This document shows positions 35,283 to 43,845 of a DNA stretch of 59,686 nucleotides, one piece after another; within the stretch, counting starts at the first letter, position 1, and each line of letters starts with the position of its first letter. The position numbers were made by a program, and so were the translations under genes. Below the pieces are notes generated by a model that saw nothing but the letters and a program-made list of their open reading frames with translations, made no database searches and was not told the DNA's origin. This DNA comes from an uncultured Bacteroidota bacterium (GTDB lineage Bacteria > Bacteroidota > Bacteroidia > Chitinophagales > Chitinophagaceae): contig CAINUN010000078.1 in assembly GCA_903853805.1 (NCBI GenBank), positions 1 through 59,686 on the forward strand. Direction: 5' to 3'.

Positions 35283-35521
35283 TCGGATTGGCAAGGTTGT
35301 GGCATTTGCTCTATTTGCAATTATCTAAAACTACCCCCAATGGCTATTCTTTTCAGACTTATGCAGGACTAACGTTTGAGGACTCAATTCTTAACGACTT
35401 GTTACCTGCTTACAAAACCCATGTTAAGCCCTTGAATTGTGTTGCAGGAAGTGAAACCCCGCCGCATCTTTGCATCATCAAACAAAAACAAACCACTTAC
35501 TCGAAACGATACGGTGGCTAA
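35283..35521. other. Intergenic; a weak ORF here is not supported
   Basis: A 239-bp stretch that leads into the A-rich leader of the secreted protein gene. An open frame from 35252 overlaps the cytochrome gene and shows no coding features. A promoter for the next gene should lie here. Confidence 0.4.
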
Positions 35522-35580
35522 CAAAAACAAACTTTTTTAAACAAAACAATTTTTAAACAAACAAAAAACAAACAAACAAA
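35522..35580 (+). promoter_or_regulatory. A/C-rich 5' leader of a probably highly expressed gene
   Basis: 59 bases made almost only of A, C and a few T, with repeated ACAAACAAAC, run directly up to the ATG at 35581. Such unstructured A-rich leaders replace Shine-Dalgarno sites in strongly expressed Bacteroidota genes. Confidence 0.55.
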
Positions 35581-36138
35581 ATGAAAAAAATTATCATCGC
35601 TGCTACAGCAATCCTCGGTTTCGCTTCTGCTTCTTTCGCTCAATCAAATGCTTCAGGTACTGCATCACAAACAGTTCAATTGGCTTTATCAAATGCTCTT
35701 GAAATCACGTTCACTGGTAATGGTTCTGCAACTGGTGGAACAGTAACTATCCCTTTCACTACTGTTAATGATTATGCAAATGGTGTTGAAAGCGGAGCTC
35801 AAGAAATCAAAGTTCGTTCTAACAAAAACTTTGGTGTAACCGTTAAAACTTCTACTGCTTACTTCAGTGTTACTAACGCTGGTGTTACTACAACTTCTAC
35901 AATGCCTGCTTCAGTTCTTGGAATCGAAGTAAGTGCAAATGCAACTGGTGGATCTATCGCTTCTGGTTTTTCTGCAAGTGCTTATAACAGTTTGTCAGCT
36001 ACTGCTGCTAACTTAATTACTAACGCAACTTATGGTGGCAACCAAACTTTCTCTGTAAAGTATAAGGCTACTCCTGGTTTCGCATACCCTGCAGGAACTT
36101 ATGCTACTGATGTAGTGTATACTGCTACGCAACAATAA
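35581..36138 (+). CDS. Abundant-type secreted beta-rich protein of unknown function
   Basis: 185 residues: a clear signal peptide (IIIAATAILGFASASFAQ), then a small, low-charge beta-rich body rich in Ala, Ser, Thr and Gly, with no cysteine. TASQTVQLALSNALEI and the C-terminal AGTYATDVVYTATQQ resemble fimbrial or coat-type donor-strand/Ig folds, but I cannot assign a family. The A-rich leader and the strong terminator suggest high expression. A second copy ends at position 180 of the window, 36 kb away, with a near-identical C-terminus and terminator. Confidence 0.85.
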   Translation: MKKIIIAATAILGFASASFAQSNASGTASQTVQLALSNALEITFTGNGSATGGTVTIPFTTVNDYANGVESGAQEIKVRSNKNFGVTVKTSTAYFSVTNAGVTTTSTMPASVLGIEVSANATGGSIASGFSASAYNSLSATAANLITNATYGGNQTFSVKYKATPGFAYPAGTYATDVVYTATQQ

Positions 36139-36164
36139 GATTAATCTCTTTCTGAAATACTTTG

Positions 36165-36193
36165 AAGCTGCCCCGTAAGGCAGCTTTTTTTTT
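36165..36193 (+). terminator. Terminator of the secreted protein gene
   Basis: The stem AAGCTGCC (36165-36172) with GGCAGCTT (36179-36186), loop CCGTAA, is followed by nine T. It is the counterpart of 205-236. Confidence 0.92.
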
Positions 36194-36759
36194 GTTTTTT
36201 AATACCAATTAAGTCTGCTCTCTCACTTGTTTAAGCATGCTGCGCAGGTATTACCAATCATGCTTAGACTATCTTAAAACCACAATTCCAAAAACCATAA
36301 TATATATCAACCACCAACTATCAACTAAATCCCCTAATATGAACATCCCTCAAATGGAGAACTCAAGCGTTGCCTTGATAATTATGTTTTTGACGGTAGT
36401 GTTATGACTTATATGGAGAAAGTTGCTCCAACGCGATGGGTGTGTGAGCCAACCAAATCATGCTGTTCCATGAGCGCAGCCGAAGGGTTGATTTGGTGTC
36501 TTTTTTTGGGCTTTTTCTGTCGCCTGTCTTGAGCGTAGTCGAAGGGTGACGACAAAAGAAAATGAACAAGAACCCAAACTGTGTGTAGAGTTTCCAAATC
36601 AAGTCCGTTATTAAAAAAGCATTCGAACCTGACAACCGAAAACAAAAGAACAGGAACAAATCCCCAACACTGAGCATCCTGCGCAGGTTTCAGTCTGAGA
36701 CTAGAATGTTGCTTGTCAAAAACTTGATTAAAAACTTTAAATAAAAAAAAGAAATTGAC
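36194..36759. other. Gene-free region made of dispersed repeat sequence
   Basis: It contains GAGCGTAGTCGAAGGG (36531-36546), a related GAGCGCAGCCGAAGGG (36473-36488), CAAAAGAAAATGAAC and the repeat copy at 36644-36714. Two overlapping minus-strand ORFs over 36402-36677 read through these repeats and look spurious. Confidence 0.55.
36644..36714. repeat. Interspersed repeat, copy B
   Basis: It matches 29787-29859: AAAAGAACAGGAAC, TGAGCATCCT, TTTCAGTCTGAGACT and TTGCTTG appear in the same order and spacing. Confidence 0.75.
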
Positions 36760-37572
36760 TTAAAATATTGTTTTGAAAAAGGCAATCATATCAGCCCAAG
36801 ATTTTTTATCTGCTGCTTTATTGTAAGCAATTGGCAACTTAAATTTCTTTCCGTTTTCTGTTGCGGCAGGATTGGTAAATGCGTGGGTTGCATCTTTGTA
36901 GCTGATGAACGTATAAACTACGCCAGTTGTGTCAAGGTTATTTTTAAAATTGGCTACATCTGTTGCCGGCACAAATTGATCTGCAGCACCATGACACACT
37001 AATATCTTTCCTTTCACCACACCTTTAACGGCAGGTACTGTTGCCAATCCTCCATGAAAACTGACTACACCTTTGAAACCAACACCCATTTTAGCGGCGT
37101 TCAACACCATGCTTCCTCCAAAACAATAGCCAATAGCAGCCATTTTGGTAGGGTTAGTTGCAGTATATTCTTTCAATTTATTAACAGCAGCTTCCATGCG
37201 TGCCATTCCTAAGTTCGGGTCTTTGTAAAAGGGAGTAGCATATTCTTGTGCTTGTTGTGGGTTGTCGGCAATTTTACCATCACCATAATAATCGGCAGCA
37301 AGTGCGATGTAACCTAACTCAGCCAACATTCTTGCTCTCATTTTGGCATAATCATTATTACCCCACCACTCAGGCACTATAACAATAGCGGGTCTTTTCC
37401 CTTTTTGGTTAGCATCATAGGCTACATATCCTTTCAAAGTTATGCCGTTGCTTGTGTAGGCAATTTCTTCTCCAACAATCTTTTTGTTTTTGTTGCTCTG
37501 TGCTGATGCAACGAGTGATAGCATGCTGATGATAATTGCCATAAGCGAAAATTGTTTTTTCAAAAAATTCAT
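36760..37572 (-). CDS. Exported dienelactone hydrolase family protein
   Basis: 270 residues with a signal peptide (IIISMLSLVASAQS). It is an alpha/beta hydrolase with the dienelactone hydrolase nucleophile Cys in GYCFGG (near residue 147), an Asp in GAADQFVP and a His in DATHAF, so the triad Cys-Asp-His is complete. VPEWWG near residue 67 is typical of the family. It acts in the periplasm on an unknown ester or lactone. It is a single gene, divergent from the light-regulated operon. Confidence 0.9.
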   Translation of the reverse strand: MNFLKKQFSLMAIIISMLSLVASAQSNKNKKIVGEEIAYTSNGITLKGYVAYDANQKGKRPAIVIVPEWWGNNDYAKMRARMLAELGYIALAADYYGDGKIADNPQQAQEYATPFYKDPNLGMARMEAAVNKLKEYTATNPTKMAAIGYCFGGSMVLNAAKMGVGFKGVVSFHGGLATVPAVKGVVKGKILVCHGAADQFVPATDVANFKNNLDTTGVVYTFISYKDATHAFTNPAATENGKKFKLPIAYNKAADKKSWADMIAFFKTIF

Positions 37573-37772
37573 AAGGAGCCTTCTAATTTTTGGGGAGTGA
37601 TAATTAATCGTCTAAGGTAGGATAGTATTATTGAGCACTTCATCATTAATCACTTAGACACCATAATGAAATCATATAACGCTGAATAAGCCATAAGTAT
37701 CATCTTTAACTGTATCAACTAGTCTCTATCTCCATGTTGAAATAAATGATAGTCCATTATTCGATTTTGTTT

Positions 37773-37780
37773 AGCTTTGT
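37773..37780 (+). promoter_or_regulatory. -7 promoter element of the carotenoid operon
   Basis: TAGCTTTG is a perfect match to the Bacteroidota -7 consensus TAnnTTTG. It lies 20 bp before the proposed TTG start and inside the longer ORF reading, so it supports the shorter protein. AATGAT (37746-37751) and ATTATT (37757-37762) form an imperfect inverted repeat just upstream, a possible autoregulatory operator. Confidence 0.5.
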
Positions 37781-37799
37781 ATTCAAAAGATTAAACAAA

Positions 37800-38714
37800 T
37801 TGAAAAGCGGCTATTCAATAAGAGAGTTAGAAAACCTCACAGGAATCAAAGCACATACAATCCGAATTTGGGAGAAAAGGCATGGCATGTTTCAACCAAA
37901 ACGTACTGATACTAACATCAGATATTATAGCAATGAGGACTTAAAAAAGATATTGAAAATAGCCGCACTACTGCAACAAGGCTTAAAAGTTTCTGCCATC
38001 ACCCAACTCAGCAATGATGAACTAGATGAATACATGCTTCAACAAATGCATCAAGAGGAAGAAACAGACCATTCGATTGAAGCTGCTCGTAAAAGTTTGT
38101 TGACTGCGCTTACCGATTTTGATGAAGAAACTTTTAACAAGGTGTTTTCCTTGGTATTATTAAGACATGGTTTAACGGAAACCATTACCAAAGTCATTTA
38201 TCCTGTCCTAGAAAACATAGGCATTTTATGGATTACAGGCGCTGTGATGCCCGCTCAAGAGCATTTTATCTCTGCATTAGTTCGTCAAAAAATATTGTCT
38301 GCAACGGATACTTTGATTCACAAAACTAACAGCAATGAAAAATGGATTTTGTTTTTACCAGTTGGGGAATTACATGAATTAGGATTGTTGTTAGCCAACT
38401 ATATTATTCGTTCTACAGGACGAAAAACGATTTATTTAGGACAGAGTGTACCTGTAGAAAATGTAATAAAAGTAGCAATGGCTACTGAGGCAACGCATAT
38501 ATGCATGTTTGCTGTTTCCGTGAAAGATAAACTAGAAATTAAAAAGCAAATACAAGTACTAAACAAAGAGCTTCCCTCTATTAAAACTTTTATAAGTGGG
38601 AATCCAACTTTAATACAATCCCTTAAGCTTCCAACTACAATGCAATACCTGCAAGATGTTAATAGCTTAAATGAAATTCTTACTACAAAACTGTTCAACA
38701 AAAAACAAAAATGA
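37800..38714 (+). CDS. carH: CarH/LitR-type B12-dependent light-sensing MerR regulator
   Basis: 304 residues from TTG 37800 (MKSGYSIRELENLTG), preferred over ATG 37746 because the family starts here and a promoter element overlaps the longer N-terminus. Domains are a MerR winged helix (4-72), a B12-binding helical bundle (about 95-170) and a cobalamin-binding Rossmann domain (about 180-300). Both AdoCbl signatures are intact: W144-x9-E154-H155 and E190-x-H192-x-x-G195, the His being the lower axial ligand. Such proteins repress carotenoid genes in the dark and release DNA when light breaks the Co-C bond. It heads the crt operon, 10 bp before crtI. Confidence 0.9.
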   Translation: MKSGYSIRELENLTGIKAHTIRIWEKRHGMFQPKRTDTNIRYYSNEDLKKILKIAALLQQGLKVSAITQLSNDELDEYMLQQMHQEEETDHSIEAARKSLLTALTDFDEETFNKVFSLVLLRHGLTETITKVIYPVLENIGILWITGAVMPAQEHFISALVRQKILSATDTLIHKTNSNEKWILFLPVGELHELGLLLANYIIRSTGRKTIYLGQSVPVENVIKVAMATEATHICMFAVSVKDKLEIKKQIQVLNKELPSIKTFISGNPTLIQSLKLPTTMQYLQDVNSLNEILTTKLFNKKQK

Positions 38715-38724
38715 TTAAACAAAA

Positions 38725-40209
38725 ATGAACAACAAAAAAGTAGTGGTTATTGGTTCTGGGTTTGCTGGTTTGGCTACTGCTTGTTGTCTTGCTAAAGAAG
38801 GTATTCAGGTAACTGTAATAGAGAAAAACAATGAAGTAGGCGGCAGAGCAAGAAGCTACGAGGCGGATGGATTTATGTTTGATATGGGTCCAAGTTGGTA
38901 TTGGATGCCCGATGTATTTGAGCAATTCTTTGGTTTTTTTGACAAAAAAGTTTCAGACTATTACCAACTCCACTTATTAGAACCTTCATTCTCTATTTAT
39001 TATGGCAAGAATGATAAAATAGATATCCCTACCAATCCTGAAGCTTTAGAAAAGATATTTGAAACAATGGAACCTGGAAGTGGATTGCAATTGAGAAAAT
39101 TTCTTGCGGAAGCCAAATACAAGTACGAAGTCAGCATGTGCGATTTGGTATTTAAACGCTCCTATTCTTGGATGGAGTATTTGGATAAAAGAATCATCAC
39201 CGCATTTTTTCGACTGCATCTTTTACAACCTTTCAGCAAGTATGTAAGGAAATATTTCAAACACCCTAAACTACTCAGTCTGTTGGAGTTTCCGGTTTTG
39301 TTTTTGGGCGCTCAACCTAGGCATACGCCTGCATTGTATAGTATGATGAACTATGCAGGACTCTCCTTGGGAACTTGGTATCCGATGGGTGGAATGAAAA
39401 AGATTGTGGCGGGCATGGAAACCTTAGCAAAATCTTTAGGTGTGCAGTTTGCGATGAATTGTCCGGCAGAAGAAATTTGTGTGGAACATAACAAGGTGAC
39501 AGGAGTAAGAGCCAATCATCATTTTTATGCTGCCGATGCTGTTGTAGCAAGTTCCGATTATCATCATACCGAACAGACATTATTAGCACCTGAATGGAGG
39601 AATTATAGCGAACCTTATTGGCAAAATAGAACAATGGCACCTTCAGCCTTGATATTCTATATAGGTGTCAACAAAAAACTAGACTCTTTGCAACATCATA
39701 ATTTGTTTTTTGATGAAGATTTTGAACAACATGCTAAAGAGATTTACGAAACCAAACAAAACCCTAATAAACCACTCTTTTATGTTTGTTGCCCATCAAG
39801 AACAGATGACTCGGTGGCACCAACAGGCAATGAAAACCTATTTGTCCTAATGCCTATAGCTGCAGGATTGGAAGACAATGATGGCATGCGTAATTATTAT
39901 TACCACATGCTGATGGAAAGAATGGAAAGAGTAACCGAAGAAAAAATAAAAGACCACATTATTTACTGCAAAAGTTATTGCGTGAATGATTTTACCGCTG
40001 ACTATAATGCATTTAAAGGCAATGCTTATGGGCTTGCTAATACCCTTAGACAAACCGCTGTGTTAAAACCGAGCCTTAAAAACAAAAAACTACCCAACCT
40101 TTTTTATGCAGGACAACTCACAGTGCCCGGTCCGGGCGTGCCACCTGCATTGATATCTGCACAAATAGCTTCGCACGAACTAATCAACCACTTAAAACAA
40201 AAGCAATGA
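38725..40209 (+). CDS. crtI: Phytoene desaturase
   Basis: 494 residues. The N-terminal dinucleotide-binding motif is VVIGSGFAGLATACCLAKEG, followed by E..N..GGRA; the C-terminal signature is NLFYAGQLTVPGPGVPPALIS. It is a full-length CrtI-type enzyme converting phytoene to lycopene at the membrane. It follows carH by 10 bp and overlaps crtB by 4 bp, so the pair is translationally coupled. Lycopene is the expected product because a cyclase and a hydroxylase are encoded downstream. Confidence 0.95.
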   Translation: MNNKKVVVIGSGFAGLATACCLAKEGIQVTVIEKNNEVGGRARSYEADGFMFDMGPSWYWMPDVFEQFFGFFDKKVSDYYQLHLLEPSFSIYYGKNDKIDIPTNPEALEKIFETMEPGSGLQLRKFLAEAKYKYEVSMCDLVFKRSYSWMEYLDKRIITAFFRLHLLQPFSKYVRKYFKHPKLLSLLEFPVLFLGAQPRHTPALYSMMNYAGLSLGTWYPMGGMKKIVAGMETLAKSLGVQFAMNCPAEEICVEHNKVTGVRANHHFYAADAVVASSDYHHTEQTLLAPEWRNYSEPYWQNRTMAPSALIFYIGVNKKLDSLQHHNLFFDEDFEQHAKEIYETKQNPNKPLFYVCCPSRTDDSVAPTGNENLFVLMPIAAGLEDNDGMRNYYYHMLMERMERVTEEKIKDHIIYCKSYCVNDFTADYNAFKGNAYGLANTLRQTAVLKPSLKNKKLPNLFYAGQLTVPGPGVPPALISAQIASHELINHLKQKQ

Positions 40210-41042
40210 AAGCACTTTATGACAAGGTATCGCTTGCAACGAGTAAGCTTACCACCACTACTTACAGCACAAGTTTTTCTTTAGGCATTAAATTCCTTTC
40301 TCGCAAATTTCACAATCCCATTTATGGCATTTACGGGTTTGTGAGATTGGCAGATGAGATTGTGGATAGTTTTCACAATTACAAGAAAGAGGAGTTACTT
40401 GCCTCCTTTGAAAAAGACACGCTACAAGCCATTCAAGACCAAATTAGCCTTAACCCAATTCTTAATAGTTTTCAGGGAGTAGTTCATGAATATGGTATTG
40501 AACAGGAATTGATTGATTCATTCCTGCGCAGCATGAAAATGGATTTACACAAACAGTTTTACAATGACCATGCTTACCAAGAATATATACTTGGTTCTGC
40601 TGAGGTTGTGGGACTGATGTGTCTTCGTGTGTTTACTGAAAACAACCGCGGACTTTATGAAGAACTGAAACCTTTTGCCATGAGATTGGGTGCTGCCTTT
40701 CAGAAAATTAATTTCTTAAGAGACCTGAAACAAGACTACAAAGAATTAGGAAGGGCATATTTTCCCAATGTGAATTTAGATCAATTTGACATCACTCAAA
40801 AGCTATGTATCGAAAAAGAAATTGCCGAAGATTTTAAAGTTGCTTTGGACGGTATAAAGAAACTACCCTCCTCTTCTCGTCTCGGTGTTTATGTTGCTTA
40901 TGTTTATTACATGCGTTTGTTTTCGAAAATAAGAGAAACCGACCCTGAACAAGTAATGCAAATGAGAATTAGAATTCCGAACATTCAAAAAATAGGCTTG
41001 TTGTTTAATTCCTATTTACGTCACCAATTGAATTTATTATGA
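40206..41042 (+). CDS. crtB: Phytoene synthase
   Basis: 278 residues of the squalene/phytoene synthase family. The first aspartate-rich motif is VRLADEIVDSF (D..xD) and the second is NFLRDLKQDYKELGRAYFP, both needed for Mg-diphosphate binding. YSTSFSLGIKFL near the N-terminus is also typical. It condenses two geranylgeranyl diphosphates into phytoene. It overlaps crtI upstream and the next gene downstream by 4 bp each, so translation is coupled. Confidence 0.95.
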   Translation: MKALYDKVSLATSKLTTTTYSTSFSLGIKFLSRKFHNPIYGIYGFVRLADEIVDSFHNYKKEELLASFEKDTLQAIQDQISLNPILNSFQGVVHEYGIEQELIDSFLRSMKMDLHKQFYNDHAYQEYILGSAEVVGLMCLRVFTENNRGLYEELKPFAMRLGAAFQKINFLRDLKQDYKELGRAYFPNVNLDQFDITQKLCIEKEIAEDFKVALDGIKKLPSSSRLGVYVAYVYYMRLFSKIRETDPEQVMQMRIRIPNIQKIGLLFNSYLRHQLNLL

Positions 41043-41515
41043 GATTGCTAGGTCTTCTTTTGGTATCCTTTTTAATGATTGCTTCGGTTTATGGTCAGTC
41101 TGTAAAGACGCTTCGAGAGTCGTTTACATTGGCTGCTAAGGATAAGGGTGGTTTTCATGAATTCAGTCAACGCATTCATCAAATAAAAGCACAGGAAATT
41201 ACCCCATTGTTGAAAGGCTATCAATCATTATCCTATTTCTTACAATGCCGCTATGTTTTGAATCCTTATGAAAAATGGCAGTACTTTCTAAAGGGTAAAA
41301 CCTTGATGGAAGATGCGGTAAAGATTGACCCTAAAAATACGGAACTCAGGTGGCTTCGGTATGCGGTGCAGACGCAACTTCCTTTTTTTTTAAGTTATCA
41401 TCAACATGAAAAAGAAGACAAAAAATTATTGATGAATTACTTGAAATCAAACCAAGAAAACGACCAAGATTTATACCTACGCATCCAACGATTCATTCAA
41501 CAAACAGCCCAATAA
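41039..41515 (+). CDS. Exported helical protein of the carotenoid operon, function unknown
   Basis: 158 residues with a signal peptide (LLLVSFLMIASVYGQ) and a body of TPR-like helices, for example GKTLMEDAVKIDPKNTELRWLRYAVQ. No catalytic motif is visible. It overlaps crtB by 4 bp and is followed after 1 bp by the photolyase gene, so it is an integral part of the operon. From memory, small helical proteins of this kind recur in Bacteroidota crt clusters. A periplasmic scaffold for pigment assembly is conceivable but unproven. Confidence 0.8.
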   Translation: MRLLGLLLVSFLMIASVYGQSVKTLRESFTLAAKDKGGFHEFSQRIHQIKAQEITPLLKGYQSLSYFLQCRYVLNPYEKWQYFLKGKTLMEDAVKIDPKNTELRWLRYAVQTQLPFFLSYHQHEKEDKKLLMNYLKSNQENDQDLYLRIQRFIQQTAQ

Positions 41516-41516
41516 A

Positions 41517-42830
41517 TTGACATTGCTTCCTCAACATAAAGTTACAATTTTTTGGTTTCGAAGAGATCTTCGACTAACCGATAATCATGGCTTGTATCAG
41601 GCAATGAAAAAAAACAACAATGTCTTGCCTGTTTTTATTTTTGACAAGAACATTCTCAACAAGTTAGATAACAAGCAAGATAGAAGAGTTGCTTTTATTC
41701 ATGAAACCTTGATTGCTCTTCAACAACAATTGACAGGCTGGAATAGTTCCTTACTAACAATACACGATACTCCTCAACAAGCCTTTGAACGCATTATAGA
41801 AGAGTATGAAGTAACTGCTGTTTTTACGAATGAAGACTATGAGCCCTATGCCCTTCAGCGCGATGATGACCTAGCTAAATGGTTTCATCAAAGAGGCATT
41901 GAGTTTCATCGCTTTAAAGACCAAGTAATTTTTGAGAAGCATGAAATCTTAAAACCCGACCATACTCCTTACACTGTTTTTACACCTTATTCAAAAGTGT
42001 GGAAAAGCAAATTGGCGATGACTAAGCTTGAATCCTATGACATCCAAGCTTTATCGGATCATTTTTTTCAAACCCCTTCCCTACCCTTCCCAACACTAAC
42101 AGACCTGGGATTTGAAGAGGCTTCTTCGGGAGTGGCTGTTGCAACTTTGAACGAAGAATTAATTAGCAATTATCATCTCCGCCGAAACATACCATCAATT
42201 GAAGGCACTACTAAACTCAGTGTTCATCTTCGCTTTGGAACTGTGAGCATCCGGAAGTTGGTTGCTCATGCATTCAGTTGGAATGAGCAATGGTTGAATG
42301 AATTGATATGGCGAGAGTTTTTTATGATGATTCTCTTTCAGTTTCCTCATGTGGTAAATAATAGTTTCAAAAGAAAATATGATGCTATTCCTTGGCGCAA
42401 TGATGAAGGAACTTTTGCTTTATGGTGTGCGGGAAAAACAGGTTATCCAATGGTGGATGCAGGAATGCGTGAACTGAATGAAACTGGATGGATGCATAAC
42501 CGAGTGCGCATGGTGGTGGCTAGTTTTCTTACCAAACATTTGTTGATTGACTGGCGATGGGGCGAATCTTATTTTTCAGAAAAACTCCTAGACTTTGAAT
42601 TGGCAGTTAACAATGGCAACTGGCAATGGGCAGCAGGATGTGGCTGCGATGCAGCACCCTATTTCCGCATATTCAATCCTGATGAACAAGTGAAAAAGTT
42701 CGACCCGGAACATCTTTATCTTCGCCGTTGGTTGCCTGAAATGGCAAGGGGCAATTATACTCAACCGATCATTGATCATAGTTTTGCCCGCGATAGGGCG
42801 CTAAAAGTTTATAAAGAAGCAATTGCATGA
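41517..42830 (+). CDS. phrB: Photolyase/cryptochrome family protein (probable CPD photolyase)
   Basis: 437 residues from TTG 41517, one base after the preceding stop. The N-terminal alpha/beta domain starts FWFRRDLRLTDNHGL. The FAD domain contains ELIWREFF, W.NDEGTF..W..GKTGYP.VDAGMREL, TGWMHNRVRM, a DWRWGE motif and WQWAAGCGCDAAPYFR. The length and motifs fit class I CPD photolyases more than plant-type cryptochromes. It uses blue light to split pyrimidine dimers. In an operon led by a light-sensing regulator it gives coordinated photoprotection. It overlaps idi by 4 bp. Confidence 0.88.
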   Translation: MTLLPQHKVTIFWFRRDLRLTDNHGLYQAMKKNNNVLPVFIFDKNILNKLDNKQDRRVAFIHETLIALQQQLTGWNSSLLTIHDTPQQAFERIIEEYEVTAVFTNEDYEPYALQRDDDLAKWFHQRGIEFHRFKDQVIFEKHEILKPDHTPYTVFTPYSKVWKSKLAMTKLESYDIQALSDHFFQTPSLPFPTLTDLGFEEASSGVAVATLNEELISNYHLRRNIPSIEGTTKLSVHLRFGTVSIRKLVAHAFSWNEQWLNELIWREFFMMILFQFPHVVNNSFKRKYDAIPWRNDEGTFALWCAGKTGYPMVDAGMRELNETGWMHNRVRMVVASFLTKHLLIDWRWGESYFSEKLLDFELAVNNGNWQWAAGCGCDAAPYFRIFNPDEQVKKFDPEHLYLRRWLPEMARGNYTQPIIDHSFARDRALKVYKEAIA

Positions 42831-43375
42831 TTCAAGAAGTAATACTTGTGAACGAACAAGATGAAGCTATTGGCACCATGGAAAAACTAGCGGTGCATCT
42901 ACACCCTCAACTCCACCGTGCTTTTTCTGTTTTCATTTTCAACACTAAAGGAGAAATGCTTTTGCAACAAAGAGCTTTTCATAAATATCATTCCGGGGGT
43001 TTGTGGACGAATGCTTGTTGCGGACATCCATCGCCTGAATTGGACAATACTGCTGCTGCTGCATTGAAAAGACTGGGAGAAGAAATGGGCATGCAGTCTC
43101 CGCTTACCTATGGATTTCATTTCATTTATAAAGCTGCGGTTGGGAACGGACTAATTGAGCATGAACTCGACCATGTATTTTTTGCTACAACAGATCAAAT
43201 GCCTCAACCTAATAAGGATGAAGTAGCAGCCTATCAATATATGAGCATCAACAAGCTGCAACAAGATGTTGCTGAAAACAGTGCTCTTTACACTGAATGG
43301 TTTAAAATTATCCTTGATAAAGTGTTGAATTTTTTTGAAAACAATCAAACACAATTTGCAACAATTTCATCATGA
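42827..43375 (+). CDS. idi: Isopentenyl-diphosphate delta-isomerase, type 1
   Basis: 182 residues of the Nudix-like type I IDI. The active-site Cys is in TNACCGHP, with the acidic metal ligands in EEMGMQSPL and the ELDHVFFA motif. It interconverts IPP and DMAPP, feeding the geranylgeranyl diphosphate needed by phytoene synthase. Overlaps of 4 bp with photolyase upstream and with the hydroxylase gene downstream show tight operon packing. Confidence 0.95.
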   Translation: MIQEVILVNEQDEAIGTMEKLAVHLHPQLHRAFSVFIFNTKGEMLLQQRAFHKYHSGGLWTNACCGHPSPELDNTAAAALKRLGEEMGMQSPLTYGFHFIYKAAVGNGLIEHELDHVFFATTDQMPQPNKDEVAAYQYMSINKLQQDVAENSALYTEWFKIILDKVLNFFENNQTQFATISS

Positions 43376-43842
43376 CGTTTCTTATTAATGCTCTTGCTTT
43401 TCTACTTTCGTTTCTACTCATGGAAGCCGTTGCTTGGCTTACACACAAATATGTGATGCATGGTCTACTTTGGTTCTTACACGACGATCATCATTACAAA
43501 GATCATTTTGGTTTTTGGGAAAAGAATGATTTCTTCTTTCTCATTTTTGCACTGCCCGGTATACTGCTTATGTTATTAGGTAGTCTGCATCATTTTGATG
43601 TTCGTTTTTGGATGGGTACTGGCATTGCGGTTTATGGTATGGCGTATTTCTTTGTACACGACCTCTTCATTCATCAAAGACTGCCTGTTTTAAAACAAAC
43701 TAACAACATTTATCTCCGTGCTGTGCGAAAGGCACATAAAATGCACCACAAACATTTAGGCAAAGAAGACGGTGAATGTTTTGGTATGCTTTGGGTGCCT
43801 ATGAAATATTTCAAAGAAGCTAAAGCAAGCAAGAAGTCATAA
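43372..43842 (+). CDS. crtZ: Beta-carotene hydroxylase
   Basis: 156 residues, an integral membrane di-iron hydroxylase of the CrtZ type. Histidine boxes are HKYVMH, HDDHHYKDH, HDLFIHQR and HKMHHKHLG, with hydrophobic segments between them (for example FFFLIFALPGILLMLL). It hydroxylates the beta-ionone rings of beta-carotene to give zeaxanthin. It overlaps idi by 4 bp, and the cyclase gene starts 3 bp downstream. Confidence 0.93.
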   Translation: MTFLINALAFLLSFLLMEAVAWLTHKYVMHGLLWFLHDDHHYKDHFGFWEKNDFFFLIFALPGILLMLLGSLHHFDVRFWMGTGIAVYGMAYFFVHDLFIHQRLPVLKQTNNIYLRAVRKAHKMHHKHLGKEDGECFGMLWVPMKYFKEAKASKKS

Positions 43843-43845
43843 GCG

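Noticed and set aside
35252-35521. 89-residue ORF after the cytochrome lipoprotein gene
   Set aside because: It overlaps the previous gene by 31 bp and has no signal peptide, domain or compositional sign of coding. It most likely reads through the promoter region of the secreted protein.
36402-36677. Two overlapping minus-strand ORFs
   Set aside because: They lie in different frames over dispersed repeat sequence and neither has recognisable protein features.
42588-42779. Antisense ORFs within the photolyase and other crt genes
   Set aside because: They are shadows of well-supported genes on the plus strand.
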